From NCBI RefSeq assembly GCF_014352935.1, contig NZ_CP060694.1, positions 124,001 through 188,000 of the forward strand: a DNA stretch of 64,000 bases, read 5' to 3'. This stretch comes from Aliarcobacter cryaerophilus (GTDB lineage: Bacteria; Campylobacterota; Campylobacteria; Campylobacterales; Arcobacteraceae). Under the pieces are notes generated by a model. It was not told the origin of the DNA. It was given only the letters and a program-made list of their open reading frames with translations, and did no database searches. Of this stretch, positions 30,427-38,653 are shown one piece after another (position 1 is the first letter of the stretch; the number at the start of each line of letters is the position of its first letter). The position numbers were made by a program, and so were the translations under genes.

Positions 30427-31239
30427 TCACAATCCAAAAGTTTCAATTATTTTTTTCTCAAAATCTTCATTGCTTAGCTCTTTTCTAAGAGGAACAAAAG
30501 TCGTAGCTTCTGCTCCAACTGGTATAGCAATAGGAGAATTATCATCTTCAATAATATTTTTTACAGCATTTGCTATTGCTATTGGGTTTGGTCCTTCATT
30601 TATTGCTTTTGCAACAATTGGAACCAAATGAGAAGTTAATTTTTTATAAGGTGAATCTTCTCTCATAGTTTTTTCATTTATTACTAAACCTTTTTTAACA
30701 AAATTTGTTCCAAAAAGTCCAGCTTCAATAGAGTGTACTCTAATATTAAAAGGCAAAGTTTCAAATCTTAAAGAGTCTGTTATACCTTCAACCGCATATT
30801 TTGATGCATTATAATGAGATAATAAAGGAAGCCCCATTTTTCCTAAAAATGAACTAATATTTATAATAACACCATAATTTTCTTTTCTCATATATGGTAA
30901 AACTTCTCGTATAGTTTTTATAAGTCCAAAAACATTTACATCAAATTGATTAAAAATCTCTTCATCTGTACCATCTTCTAAAGTTGATAAAAGACCATAG
31001 CCAGCATTATTTAGTAAAACATCAATTTTACCCTCCGTATCAATTACTTTTTTTACTGCATTTTTTATAGAGTCAGTTTTTGTAACATCAAGATATATAT
31101 AATTTATATTTCCATCGCATTTTTCTATATTTTTATCTCTACAACCTGCATAAACTTTGTATCCATTTTCAGAAAGCAACTTAGCCGTAGCTTCTCCCAT
31201 ACCTGAAGTAGCACCTGTGATTAAAACAACTTTTGACAT
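30427..31239 (-). CDS. Short-chain dehydrogenase/reductase
   Basis: 270 aa. Classical SDR oxidoreductase: NAD(P)-binding LITGATSGMGEATAKLL, NNAGYG, and the active-site Ser with YNASK. An Arg and Lys in GCRDKN after the second strand suggest NADPH use. The substrate cannot be told from the sequence. A perfect 26-bp palindrome at 31245-31270 covers its ribosome site (AAAAGGAG), so translation may be controlled there. It lies 72 bases downstream of the SulP gene on the same strand. Confidence 0.85.
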   Translation of the reverse strand: MSKVVLITGATSGMGEATAKLLSENGYKVYAGCRDKNIEKCDGNINYIYLDVTKTDSIKNAVKKVIDTEGKIDVLLNNAGYGLLSTLEDGTDEEIFNQFDVNVFGLIKTIREVLPYMRKENYGVIINISSFLGKMGLPLLSHYNASKYAVEGITDSLRFETLPFNIRVHSIEAGLFGTNFVKKGLVINEKTMREDSPYKKLTSHLVPIVAKAINEGPNPIAIANAVKNIIEDDNSPIAIPVGAEATTFVPLRKELSNEDFEKKIIETFGL

Positions 31240-31244
31240 AGAAA

Positions 31245-31270
31245 ACTCCTTTTATTTAAATAAAAGGAGT
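31245..31270. promoter_or_regulatory. Perfect 26-bp palindrome over the SDR ribosome site
   Basis: ACTCCTTTTATTT and AAATAAAAGGAGT are exact reverse complements. On the minus strand the AAGGAG half is the Shine-Dalgarno sequence of the SDR gene six bases before its ATG, so an RNA hairpin would hide it. It could instead be a protein operator. No T tract follows, so it is not a good terminator. Confidence 0.65.
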
Positions 31271-31311
31271 CTATCTTAAAAGAAATTAGTAGATATTGTT
31301 TAAAATCAATC

Positions 31312-32943
31312 TTAATTGTGAATAAAATTCTTTTTATGCATAGCATACTCTATTGCATCATTTATATTTGAAAAAGTTGTAACATAATCAAATTTTGCAC
31401 GTTCTAGTTTTTTTAAAACATTTTGATTTAATCCTGCAAATATAAGCTTTTTATTTTTTGCTTCAAAGCTATCTACTATTGATTTTAACGCAACCATTGC
31501 TGTCATATCAAGCATTGATACATTTTTCATATTTAGTATTACAATATTTTTTTCTTCATTTATATTTACTAAAGTTTTTAAAGCTTTTTGAGCAGCACCA
31601 AAAAACATAGGACCATTGATATCATATATTAAAATATCTTTTGGCATATCTTTATGTGTTTCCAGATTTTCACTTACAAGCTCAATAGAGTATAAATCAA
31701 TAGTTCGTTTGATAAATAAAATAGATGCAAGACTAATACCAACAGCAACAGCAACTTCCATATCTATTAAAACAGTTAAAGAAAAACATGTTAGAAGTAC
31801 ATAAATATCATCTTTTGGAGCAGTTTTTAAAATATTTACAAAGTGTTTAATTTCACTCATATTCCAAGCAACCATAAGTAGTAAAGCAGATAGTGCAGCC
31901 ATTGGAAGATATGAGATAATTGGAGCAATTAATAAAATCGAAATCAATATAAAAATGGAGTGAACTATTGAAGATAATTTTGCTGTTCCTCCTGAATTTA
32001 TATTTGCTACTGTTCTTGCAATTGCTGCAGTTGCTGGAATTCCTCCAAAAAATGGCACAACCATATTTGCAATTCCTTGCCCTATTAACTCTTTATTTGG
32101 GTCTGTTTTATTTCCAGTCATAGCATCGCTTATAACTGCACATAAAAGTGATTCCAAAGCTCCCAAAATTGCAATTGCAATTGCATGAGGAAGAAGTTTT
32201 ATTAGTAAATCAATATTTATTTCATGAGGTTTTAAAAACTCCCAAGGAAGAGAAAATTGTAGAGGTATTGGAGGAATTCCATTTGCTGTTACTCCATCAA
32301 TAACATAAGTAAAAGTAGAGTTGATTGTTGAAATATTTAAACCATAAAAAGAGTTAAAAAAAGCTACAAAAATTGAAACAACTCCTAAAGCAACCAAAGC
32401 AGCTGGAATTTTACTTTTTGTTTTTCTCCAAATTATTAGTAAAAATAGCGTTACACTAGCAGTTAAAAATTCAAAAAGGTTAAATGTAGAAAAAGAGTTG
32501 AAAAGCAAAACAATTTTATCTATATAAGTTCCACTAAAATTCTCTATAGTAAGCCCAAAAAAATCTTTTATTTGTAAAGTTGCAATTACAACTGCAATTC
32601 CAGATGTAAAACCAACTGTTACTGGATAAGGAACTAGTTCTATTAAATTTCCTAGTTTAAAAAGTCCAACTAAAACTAAAATAATACCAGATAAAAATCC
32701 GCACAAAAGTAGCCCTGTTATTCCAAATTGTTGAACTATAGGGATTAAAATAACAATAAAAGCAGCAGTTGGTCCAGAAATATTTACTTTACTACTTCCA
32801 AAAATAGCTGCTAAAATTCCTGCAACAATTGCTGTATAAAGACCAAGTTGAGGTGGAACTCCAGTTGCAATTGCAAGTGCCATAGATAAAGGCAAGGCAA
32901 TAATTCCAACAGTAAGCCCTGAAAAGATATTACTTTTTATCAT
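31312..32943 (-). CDS. SulP-family anion transporter with STAS domain
   Basis: 543 aa. An inner-membrane transporter for sulfate, bicarbonate or a related anion. It has many transmembrane segments from residue 5 to about 410, with family segments PLSMALAIATGVPPQLGLYT, NISGPTAAFIVIL and GNKTDPNKELIGQGIANM (near residue 280). A STAS domain follows from about 440 (ILIYDINGPMFFGAAQKALK, then LNMKNVSMLDMTAM). The substrate is not decided by the sequence; marine relatives often move bicarbonate (BicA) or sulfate. Confidence 0.9.
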   Translation of the reverse strand: MIKSNIFSGLTVGIIALPLSMALAIATGVPPQLGLYTAIVAGILAAIFGSSKVNISGPTAAFIVILIPIVQQFGITGLLLCGFLSGIILVLVGLFKLGNLIELVPYPVTVGFTSGIAVVIATLQIKDFFGLTIENFSGTYIDKIVLLFNSFSTFNLFEFLTASVTLFLLIIWRKTKSKIPAALVALGVVSIFVAFFNSFYGLNISTINSTFTYVIDGVTANGIPPIPLQFSLPWEFLKPHEINIDLLIKLLPHAIAIAILGALESLLCAVISDAMTGNKTDPNKELIGQGIANMVVPFFGGIPATAAIARTVANINSGGTAKLSSIVHSIFILISILLIAPIISYLPMAALSALLLMVAWNMSEIKHFVNILKTAPKDDIYVLLTCFSLTVLIDMEVAVAVGISLASILFIKRTIDLYSIELVSENLETHKDMPKDILIYDINGPMFFGAAQKALKTLVNINEEKNIVILNMKNVSMLDMTAMVALKSIVDSFEAKNKKLIFAGLNQNVLKKLERAKFDYVTTFSNINDAIEYAMHKKNFIHN

Positions 32944-32986
32944 CTTTTATTCTTTAAAATAGGATTTGCGACCTTTTTAAAAAAAT

Positions 32987-33625
32987 CTAGAAGATATAAA
33001 TATTTGAGTTTTTATCCTCTTTGTTAGAAGTTGCTTTGTTTAACCAATACTCATATTTTATCTGGTCTTTTGCAACTCCATAAAGTCCTTGTTTATAGAC
33101 ATTTGTCAATAACTCTTGAGCTTGTAATACTCCATTTTGAGCAGAAAACTCAAGTAAATCTATACCTTTTTCGTTATCTATTTTTGTATTTATCCCTTGA
33201 AGATAAAATCTTGATAACTGAAATGCTGCAATAGGGTCAATATCGCTAGACTCTTTTAGAAGTTCAAAAGATTTATTTATATCTTTTTTAACTCCTTCTC
33301 CTTTGTAGTATAAAAGAGCTAATGGCAATTTTGCATAGAGATTTTTATTCTCATCAGCCATATTTAGGTATTTTAAACTCTCTTTATAGTCGTTTTTTGT
33401 TGAATAATAAGTTCCTAGCCTAATTTGAGCAAAAGAGTTACTATTTTCAATTTTTTTATAACACTCTAGTTTCTCTTTTTGAGTATCTAAATCTTGACAA
33501 ATATTTGCTTCTTTTAGAAGTTCATCATAATTTATATCCGAAAAAGTTAGAAATTCAGGCATTTTAAAAGAACAAGCACTAAAAAGAAAAATAGTAAAAA
33601 TTGGTAATAAAATATAATTTCTCAT
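32987..33625 (-). CDS. Sel1-repeat lipoprotein
   Basis: 212 aa. A lipoprotein signal peptide with the lipobox region FLFSACSF is followed by Sel1-like helical repeats (KLPLALLYYKGEGVKKDINK, then AAFQLSRFYLQGINTKIDNE), which mediate protein contacts. It is similar in layout to the gene just upstream (three bases away), so the two look like a tandem duplication. Role unknown; Sel1 lipoproteins often work in envelope stress or as binding partners. Confidence 0.8.
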   Translation of the reverse strand: MRNYILLPIFTIFLFSACSFKMPEFLTFSDINYDELLKEANICQDLDTQKEKLECYKKIENSNSFAQIRLGTYYSTKNDYKESLKYLNMADENKNLYAKLPLALLYYKGEGVKKDINKSFELLKESSDIDPIAAFQLSRFYLQGINTKIDNEKGIDLLEFSAQNGVLQAQELLTNVYKQGLYGVAKDQIKYEYWLNKATSNKEDKNSNIYIF

Positions 33626-33628
33626 CTA

Positions 33629-34243
33629 TTATCTACCATAAATTTTTTTTGTAAAATCTTCTTTTCCATCTTGATATAAATTATCATAAAAAAGAGCTTT
33701 TTCATCGTTTGGTTCTATATATTGACCATTTGTATAAACTAAAACTAAATCTTTTTGAGCATCTTTTACTTCATTTGTAGCAGCATATTCAAGAAGTTCT
33801 ATAGCTTTTTGTGGATTTCCATTTGAAAAATAGTAGTAAGATAATCTATAAGCTGCAATTGGATCAACATCTTCAACATCTTTTAAAAGATTTATAGATT
33901 TTTTTTCATCAAATTCTACACCTAAACCATTACCATAAAGAGTTGATAAAAGTGCATTTGCATAGAAATTACCAGCTTTTTGTGCTTTTGTATATCTTTC
34001 AAAGGCTTCAGCAGGTCTTCCCTTATTTTGAGCATCAATTCCAAGTCTTAGCATTGCAAAACTATTTTTAGTAGCTATAAAATCATAACAATCTAACTCA
34101 AAAGCCAAGCTATCTCTTTTGCAATCTTGATTTAACTGCTCCAATTCGTTTGGCAAAACTTCCATAGCTTTTTTATGACCAGCACAAGCAGTAAAAATAG
34201 ATAAAACTATAAAAATAGAAGAGAACTTAATAACTTTTAGCAT
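33629..34243 (-). CDS. Sel1-repeat lipoprotein, paralogue of the next gene
   Basis: 204 aa. I place the start at ATG 34243, preceded by AAAGGAG, giving MLKVIKFSSIFIVLSIFTAC with a lipobox at TACAG. The frame is open to 34297, but the longer form would bury the signal peptide. Sel1-like repeats follow (NALLSTLYGNGLGVEFDEKK, then AAYRLSYYYFSNGNPQKAIE). It shares the arrangement of the neighbouring lipoprotein: a Cys-containing N-terminal part (NQDCKRDSLAFELDCYDFI versus NICQDLDTQKEKLECYKKI) and the repeat spacing. Confidence 0.8.
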   Translation of the reverse strand: MLKVIKFSSIFIVLSIFTACAGHKKAMEVLPNELEQLNQDCKRDSLAFELDCYDFIATKNSFAMLRLGIDAQNKGRPAEAFERYTKAQKAGNFYANALLSTLYGNGLGVEFDEKKSINLLKDVEDVDPIAAYRLSYYYFSNGNPQKAIELLEYAATNEVKDAQKDLVLVYTNGQYIEPNDEKALFYDNLYQDGKEDFTKKIYGR

Positions 34244-34360
34244 AATAAAAGTCTCCTTTAAAAATAAATGTTTGTATTTTATCATTTTTTTATTCATTTG
34301 TAGTTAAGACGATTTAAGATAATATATATGCTTAATTAAATTAATATTTGTAAGGGTTTT

Positions 34361-36094
34361 ATGCAAGAGGTAATAGATTTTTTAAAGGCAAAAAATGTTG
34401 AAAAAACGAAATTTTTTAATCAGCTAAAATGTAGTTTAGAAGAAGCAAAAATTTTGCAGTACCTCTCAAAAGAGTATATAAATGGAAGAGATGTACTAAG
34501 TACAATTGATATTTTAGGACAATTTTATAGTATTGAAAAATATGAACATTTAGAAAAACTAAGTTTGATAAAATCTTTGCTTGAGTATGGATGGTTGATT
34601 CAAGTTGCTTTTGATCAAGTAAAATTAAATGAAGCTTCAAAATTAGAACTTATAAACTCAAGTGTAGCACTTTCTAGTGCATATTTAAAAATGCTTGAAA
34701 GTGGAAATAGTGAGTTTGTATTACCTGAAATAAAAAATTATAGTGACCACTTAGAGTATCTTCAAGACCAATTTTTAAAAATTGATATTACACAACAACT
34801 AAATATTGTAAAAAGAAATTTTGATATAAATTCTCCTAGTTCAAATAGATTAAAAAATAAACTTTTACTTGTAGAAAATAGAATAAAAGATAGAATAAAT
34901 GCAACTACAAACAAGATTTTAATAGAAGAATTTTTTAAAGAACAAGGCTTGGATGAGCAAGAGAAAATACTATTTTTGGCTCTTTTAAAAGAGGAGTATA
35001 GTGGAGGAGATGGAACATTAAGAGAGATGAACTATCTACTTGAGTTAATATCAAATGATGATTATGAGAAGATAAAATATAGAAGTCTTCTTGAAGAGAG
35101 TTCAACTTTGATTTCAAAAAATTTGGTTGATTATGATGAGGTTTTAACACCATTTGGTGGAATAAATAGAAACTTTTATATTCCAGATGAAGTTTTGTAT
35201 AAAATATCTCATCCAAATAAAAAAGGCTCAACAGTTTCAAAAATAAAACTTGAAACGATTATAAAAGATCAAGAGATGTTTGAGTTAATTTCTGCACAAA
35301 AAAGTTTAGAAGATGTTGTTTTAAATCCAAAAACAAAAGAGACTTTAAATAATCTTTTAAAACAAGTTGATAAAAGTGTTATAAATAGACTAAAAGCTTG
35401 GGGAATTAAGGATAAAAAAAGAGGAATAGACGCAAAAATAATTTTTTATGGAGTTGCAGGAACTGGAAAAACAATAACAGCTTTAGCTCTTGCAAAGTCA
35501 TTAAAAAAAGAGGTTTTAAGTTTTGATTGCTCTAAAATTTTATCAATGTATATAGGGGAAAGTGAAAAAAATGTACGAAATATTTTTGATAAATATAATG
35601 AGATAAAAGAGCAAACAAAAACAGAGCCTATTTTACTTTTAAATGAAGCAGATCAATTTTTAAGTTCAAGAAGCAGTGGCACTGGAAGTAGTGCTGATAA
35701 GATGCATAATCAAATGCAAAATATATTTTTGGAACAAATAGAGAGATTTGATGGGATTTTAATAGCAACAACAAATTTGCTTGAAAATCTTGATAAAGCA
35801 TTTTCAAGAAGATTTAATTATAAAATAGAATTTGTCAAACCAAATCATGAGCAAAGAGTAGAGCTTTGGAAAAAACTTATTCCTGCAGCTTTACCACTAG
35901 AAAATGGTTTTGATTTTGAAAAAATTGCAAAACATGAGCTTACAGGTGGTCAAATAGAGTTGGTTATTAAAAATACAGCTTATAAACTAGCTGTTTTAGA
36001 AGATGCAGTTTTTACTCTAAAAGATTTTGAAGAGCAAATAAGTAAAGAGAAAAAAGGTCAATTTGATAGTGAAACAAAAGTTGGATTTTTTTAA
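34361..36094 (+). CDS. AAA-family ATPase with a long N-terminal region
   Basis: 577 aa. Residues from about 355 form a classical AAA module: Walker A GVAGTGKT (about 364-371), pore-loop region KILSMYIGESEKNVRNIF, Walker B-like ILLLNEADQFL, sensor 1 ATTN, Arg-finger area FSRRFNYKIEF, and a C-terminal lid. The Walker B Asp is Asn (LLLNEAD), a change seen in some AAA subfamilies. Residues 1-340 are mostly helical and charged with no domain I recognise. Partner and substrate are unknown. It is followed 11 bases later by another unknown gene and then mqnD and murB. Confidence 0.75.
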   Translation: MQEVIDFLKAKNVEKTKFFNQLKCSLEEAKILQYLSKEYINGRDVLSTIDILGQFYSIEKYEHLEKLSLIKSLLEYGWLIQVAFDQVKLNEASKLELINSSVALSSAYLKMLESGNSEFVLPEIKNYSDHLEYLQDQFLKIDITQQLNIVKRNFDINSPSSNRLKNKLLLVENRIKDRINATTNKILIEEFFKEQGLDEQEKILFLALLKEEYSGGDGTLREMNYLLELISNDDYEKIKYRSLLEESSTLISKNLVDYDEVLTPFGGINRNFYIPDEVLYKISHPNKKGSTVSKIKLETIIKDQEMFELISAQKSLEDVVLNPKTKETLNNLLKQVDKSVINRLKAWGIKDKKRGIDAKIIFYGVAGTGKTITALALAKSLKKEVLSFDCSKILSMYIGESEKNVRNIFDKYNEIKEQTKTEPILLLNEADQFLSSRSSGTGSSADKMHNQMQNIFLEQIERFDGILIATTNLLENLDKAFSRRFNYKIEFVKPNHEQRVELWKKLIPAALPLENGFDFEKIAKHELTGGQIELVIKNTAYKLAVLEDAVFTLKDFEEQISKEKKGQFDSETKVGFF

Positions 36095-36105
36095 AAGGAA
36101 GATTA

Positions 36106-36876
36106 GTGAAAATTATAGAAAATTATGATTATATTTTAAGTGTTGGGGCATTTTTTGAAGATGAGGAGTTTAGAAATAGTTTAAAAAAAGCTATTAAAAA
36201 TAGTGCTACTTTTATATATATGCACCCAATTGATAATTTTGAATTAAAAGATTTTTATGATCAATTTATAAAATATGAAGTAGCAAGTGAAGAGGCTATT
36301 TTGGCTTTGATTTTTAATTTTTTTGCAAAAAATTTACCAAAAGAGCAAAAAGATTTTTTAGAAAATCTTGATATTGGATATTTATCAGCTGAAAGTAGTG
36401 CAGGAGAAGAGGAGTTTGAAGAGGCTTTTGTAAAATTTGAAGAAGCTTCAAAAAGAGCTCTTTTTGTTGGTGATGATTTAATAAATCACGAAAGAGTTGA
36501 AAATATTGTAAAACTTCTAGCAAATATTAAAAAATATACAGATTTTGAACTTTTATTTAGTGATAAAACTTTTGAAGAAAAAGTAAATTCTTGTTCTAAT
36601 TTATATTTAGATGAAATTGATGATTTGCAAACATTTAATGGAACTTTAGTTTATTTTATCAATATTGAAAATAATGAAAAGTTAATTGCAAGTCAAACTT
36701 TTTTAAATATTGCAAAATTAAAAAGTGGGGATATGGCTAGTTTTAAAATAGATGATAAAATATATAAAAAAGAGGTAGTTTTAGATAAAAACCTTTTAGG
36801 AACTATTGCTTTAATATCAAATCCAACATCAAATTATAGATTTGCAAAAATTGTTTTAAATAAGGAGCAAAATTGA
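36106..36876 (+). CDS. Conserved hypothetical protein in the mqnD-murB operon
   Basis: 256 aa, start GTG after AAAAGGAAG. I do not recognise it with certainty. No signal peptide and no cysteines apart from one in NSCSNLYLDE. The C-terminal part (LKSGDMASFKIDDKIYKKEV, then LLGTIALISNP) faintly resembles the small beta domain at the end of NuoG/molybdopterin oxidoreductases; Campylobacterota do carry unusual Nuo-linked proteins, but no nuo genes are next to it here. It overlaps mqnD by four bases. Confidence 0.6.
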   Translation: MKIIENYDYILSVGAFFEDEEFRNSLKKAIKNSATFIYMHPIDNFELKDFYDQFIKYEVASEEAILALIFNFFAKNLPKEQKDFLENLDIGYLSAESSAGEEEFEEAFVKFEEASKRALFVGDDLINHERVENIVKLLANIKKYTDFELLFSDKTFEEKVNSCSNLYLDEIDDLQTFNGTLVYFINIENNEKLIASQTFLNIAKLKSGDMASFKIDDKIYKKEVVLDKNLLGTIALISNPTSNYRFAKIVLNKEQN

Positions 36877-37739
36877 GAACTATTAGTGTAGGGCACTCTC
36901 CTGATGCAGATGATATATTTATGTATTATGCAATCAAGTTTGGATGGGTTGGTATAGAGAATACAAAATTTGAAAATATTGCACTTGATATAGAGACTTT
37001 AAATCAAGCAACACTAAAAGGGATTTATGATATTTGTGCTATCTCTTTTGCTTTGTATCCTTTTGTTAAAGATGATTTTGCCTTACTTAAAACAGCTGTT
37101 TCATTTGGGGAAGGGTACGGACCAAAGTTGATTAAGAAAAAAGGAACTAAACTAAAGAAAAACTTTAAAGTGGCTCTTAGTGGAGAGTTTACTACAAATG
37201 CTCTTGTATTTAAAATAGCTTATCCAGAAGCCAAAATTTCATATATGAATTTTTTAGATATTGAAAATGCTGTAATAGAGGGAACGGTTGATGCTGGAGT
37301 TTTAATCCACGAGTCTATTTTAACTTATAGCAGTGTTCTTGAAGTTGAAAGAGAGATTTGGGATATTTGGGTAGAATTATGCGAAGGTGAAGAGTTGCCC
37401 CTTCCTCTTGGTGGAATGTGTCTTCGTCGTTCAATTCCGCTTCACGAAGCTATAAAATATGAAAATGCACTTATAAAAGCTGTTGATGTAGCAAATAAAA
37501 ATAGAAAAACTTTAGCTCCTATGCTTTTAGAAAAAGGCTTAATTCGTGTAGATGCTACAACTTTAGATAAATATTTAGATCTATATGCAAACGATAACTC
37601 TGTAAAAATGAGCCAAATTCAATATAAAGCTCTAAATAAACTTTTTGAACTAGGTTATAAAAGTGGACACTACCAAAATTTAATAAAAGCAGAAGATTTT
37701 TTAATCCCAAGTGAATATGAAGAGTTAAGAGCTAGATGA
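36873..37739 (+). CDS. mqnD: 1,4-dihydroxy-6-naphthoate synthase, menaquinone (futalosine) pathway
   Basis: 288 aa. MqnD converts cyclic dehypoxanthinylfutalosine to 1,4-dihydroxy-6-naphthoate. The start has the family motif GHSPDADDIFMYYAI, followed by DIETLNQATLKGIYDICAIS and later LPLPLGGMCLRRSI. The fold is that of a periplasmic-binding-like protein. The start is TTG overlapping the TGA of the previous gene. Use of this pathway rather than MenA-F is typical of Campylobacterota. Confidence 0.92.
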   Translation: MRTISVGHSPDADDIFMYYAIKFGWVGIENTKFENIALDIETLNQATLKGIYDICAISFALYPFVKDDFALLKTAVSFGEGYGPKLIKKKGTKLKKNFKVALSGEFTTNALVFKIAYPEAKISYMNFLDIENAVIEGTVDAGVLIHESILTYSSVLEVEREIWDIWVELCEGEELPLPLGGMCLRRSIPLHEAIKYENALIKAVDVANKNRKTLAPMLLEKGLIRVDATTLDKYLDLYANDNSVKMSQIQYKALNKLFELGYKSGHYQNLIKAEDFLIPSEYEELRAR

Positions 37740-38533
37740 GTGAAAAAATAGCTAATTATTATAAAACAGTAGATTTTAAAAGATACTCTTCTATACATAT
37801 TGGTCCTATAAAAGAGGTTTTGGTTATAAACGAAATAGGTGATTATTCAGATTTTCAGATAATTGGAAGAGGAAATAATTTACTTATCTCTCCAAAATGT
37901 GAAAAAAAGTTTGCAATTTTGGGTGAAGAGTTTGATTATATAAAAGATGAAGATGATTTGCTATATGTAGGTTGTGCTACAAGTAGTGGTAAACTTCTTA
38001 CATATACAAGAAAAAATGATATTGCCTCTTTGGAGTTTTTAGCAAAATTACCTGGTAATTTAGGTGGTCTTGTAAAGATGAATGCAGGTTTAAAATCTTG
38101 GGAGATTTTTAACTATATTCACTCAATAAAAACTAAAGATGGATATATAAAAAAAGAGAATGTAGATTTTTCATATAGAGAGACAAAAATTGACACTATA
38201 GTTTATGAAGTAGTTTTTCATAAAACTAAAGGTTTTTCAAAAGATATGCAAAATGAGTTTACAAAAATGAGAGATAACCAACCACAAATTGCTAGTGCTG
38301 GAAGCTGTTTTAAAAATCCAAAAGGTGATTTTGCAGGACGACTTATAGAAGCAGTTGGGCTAAAAGGGTATAGAGTTGGTGATATGGAGTTTTCAAATAC
38401 TCATGCAAATTTTTTAGTAAATCACGAAAATGGTACATTTGATGAAGCGATAACTTTGATAAATCTAGCAAAACAAAAAGTAAAAGAGCAGTTTGATATA
38501 GAGTTGGAAACAGAGATTATAATTTTTGAGTAG
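37736..38533 (+). CDS. murB: UDP-N-acetylenolpyruvoylglucosamine reductase
   Basis: 265 aa. MurB reduces the enolpyruvyl group to make UDP-MurNAc for peptidoglycan. Seen: FAD-binding segments IIGRGNNLLI and FLAKLPGNLGGLVKMNAG, active-site SAGSCFKNPKG, and C-terminal SNTHANFLVNHENGT. It is short, as in the type II MurB group that lacks an insertion loop. The ATG overlaps the mqnD stop. Confidence 0.94.
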   Translation: MSEKIANYYKTVDFKRYSSIHIGPIKEVLVINEIGDYSDFQIIGRGNNLLISPKCEKKFAILGEEFDYIKDEDDLLYVGCATSSGKLLTYTRKNDIASLEFLAKLPGNLGGLVKMNAGLKSWEIFNYIHSIKTKDGYIKKENVDFSYRETKIDTIVYEVVFHKTKGFSKDMQNEFTKMRDNQPQIASAGSCFKNPKGDFAGRLIEAVGLKGYRVGDMEFSNTHANFLVNHENGTFDEAITLINLAKQKVKEQFDIELETEIIIFE

Positions 38534-38653
38534 ATATATACTAAGTTAAAAACTATCATTAAAATTAATAAATCATAAATATTTAAATCATATAAGAAAA
38601 TCTTACATTTTTTATGTTAGAATGCAAACTTTTATAAATAAAAGGCAATTTAA

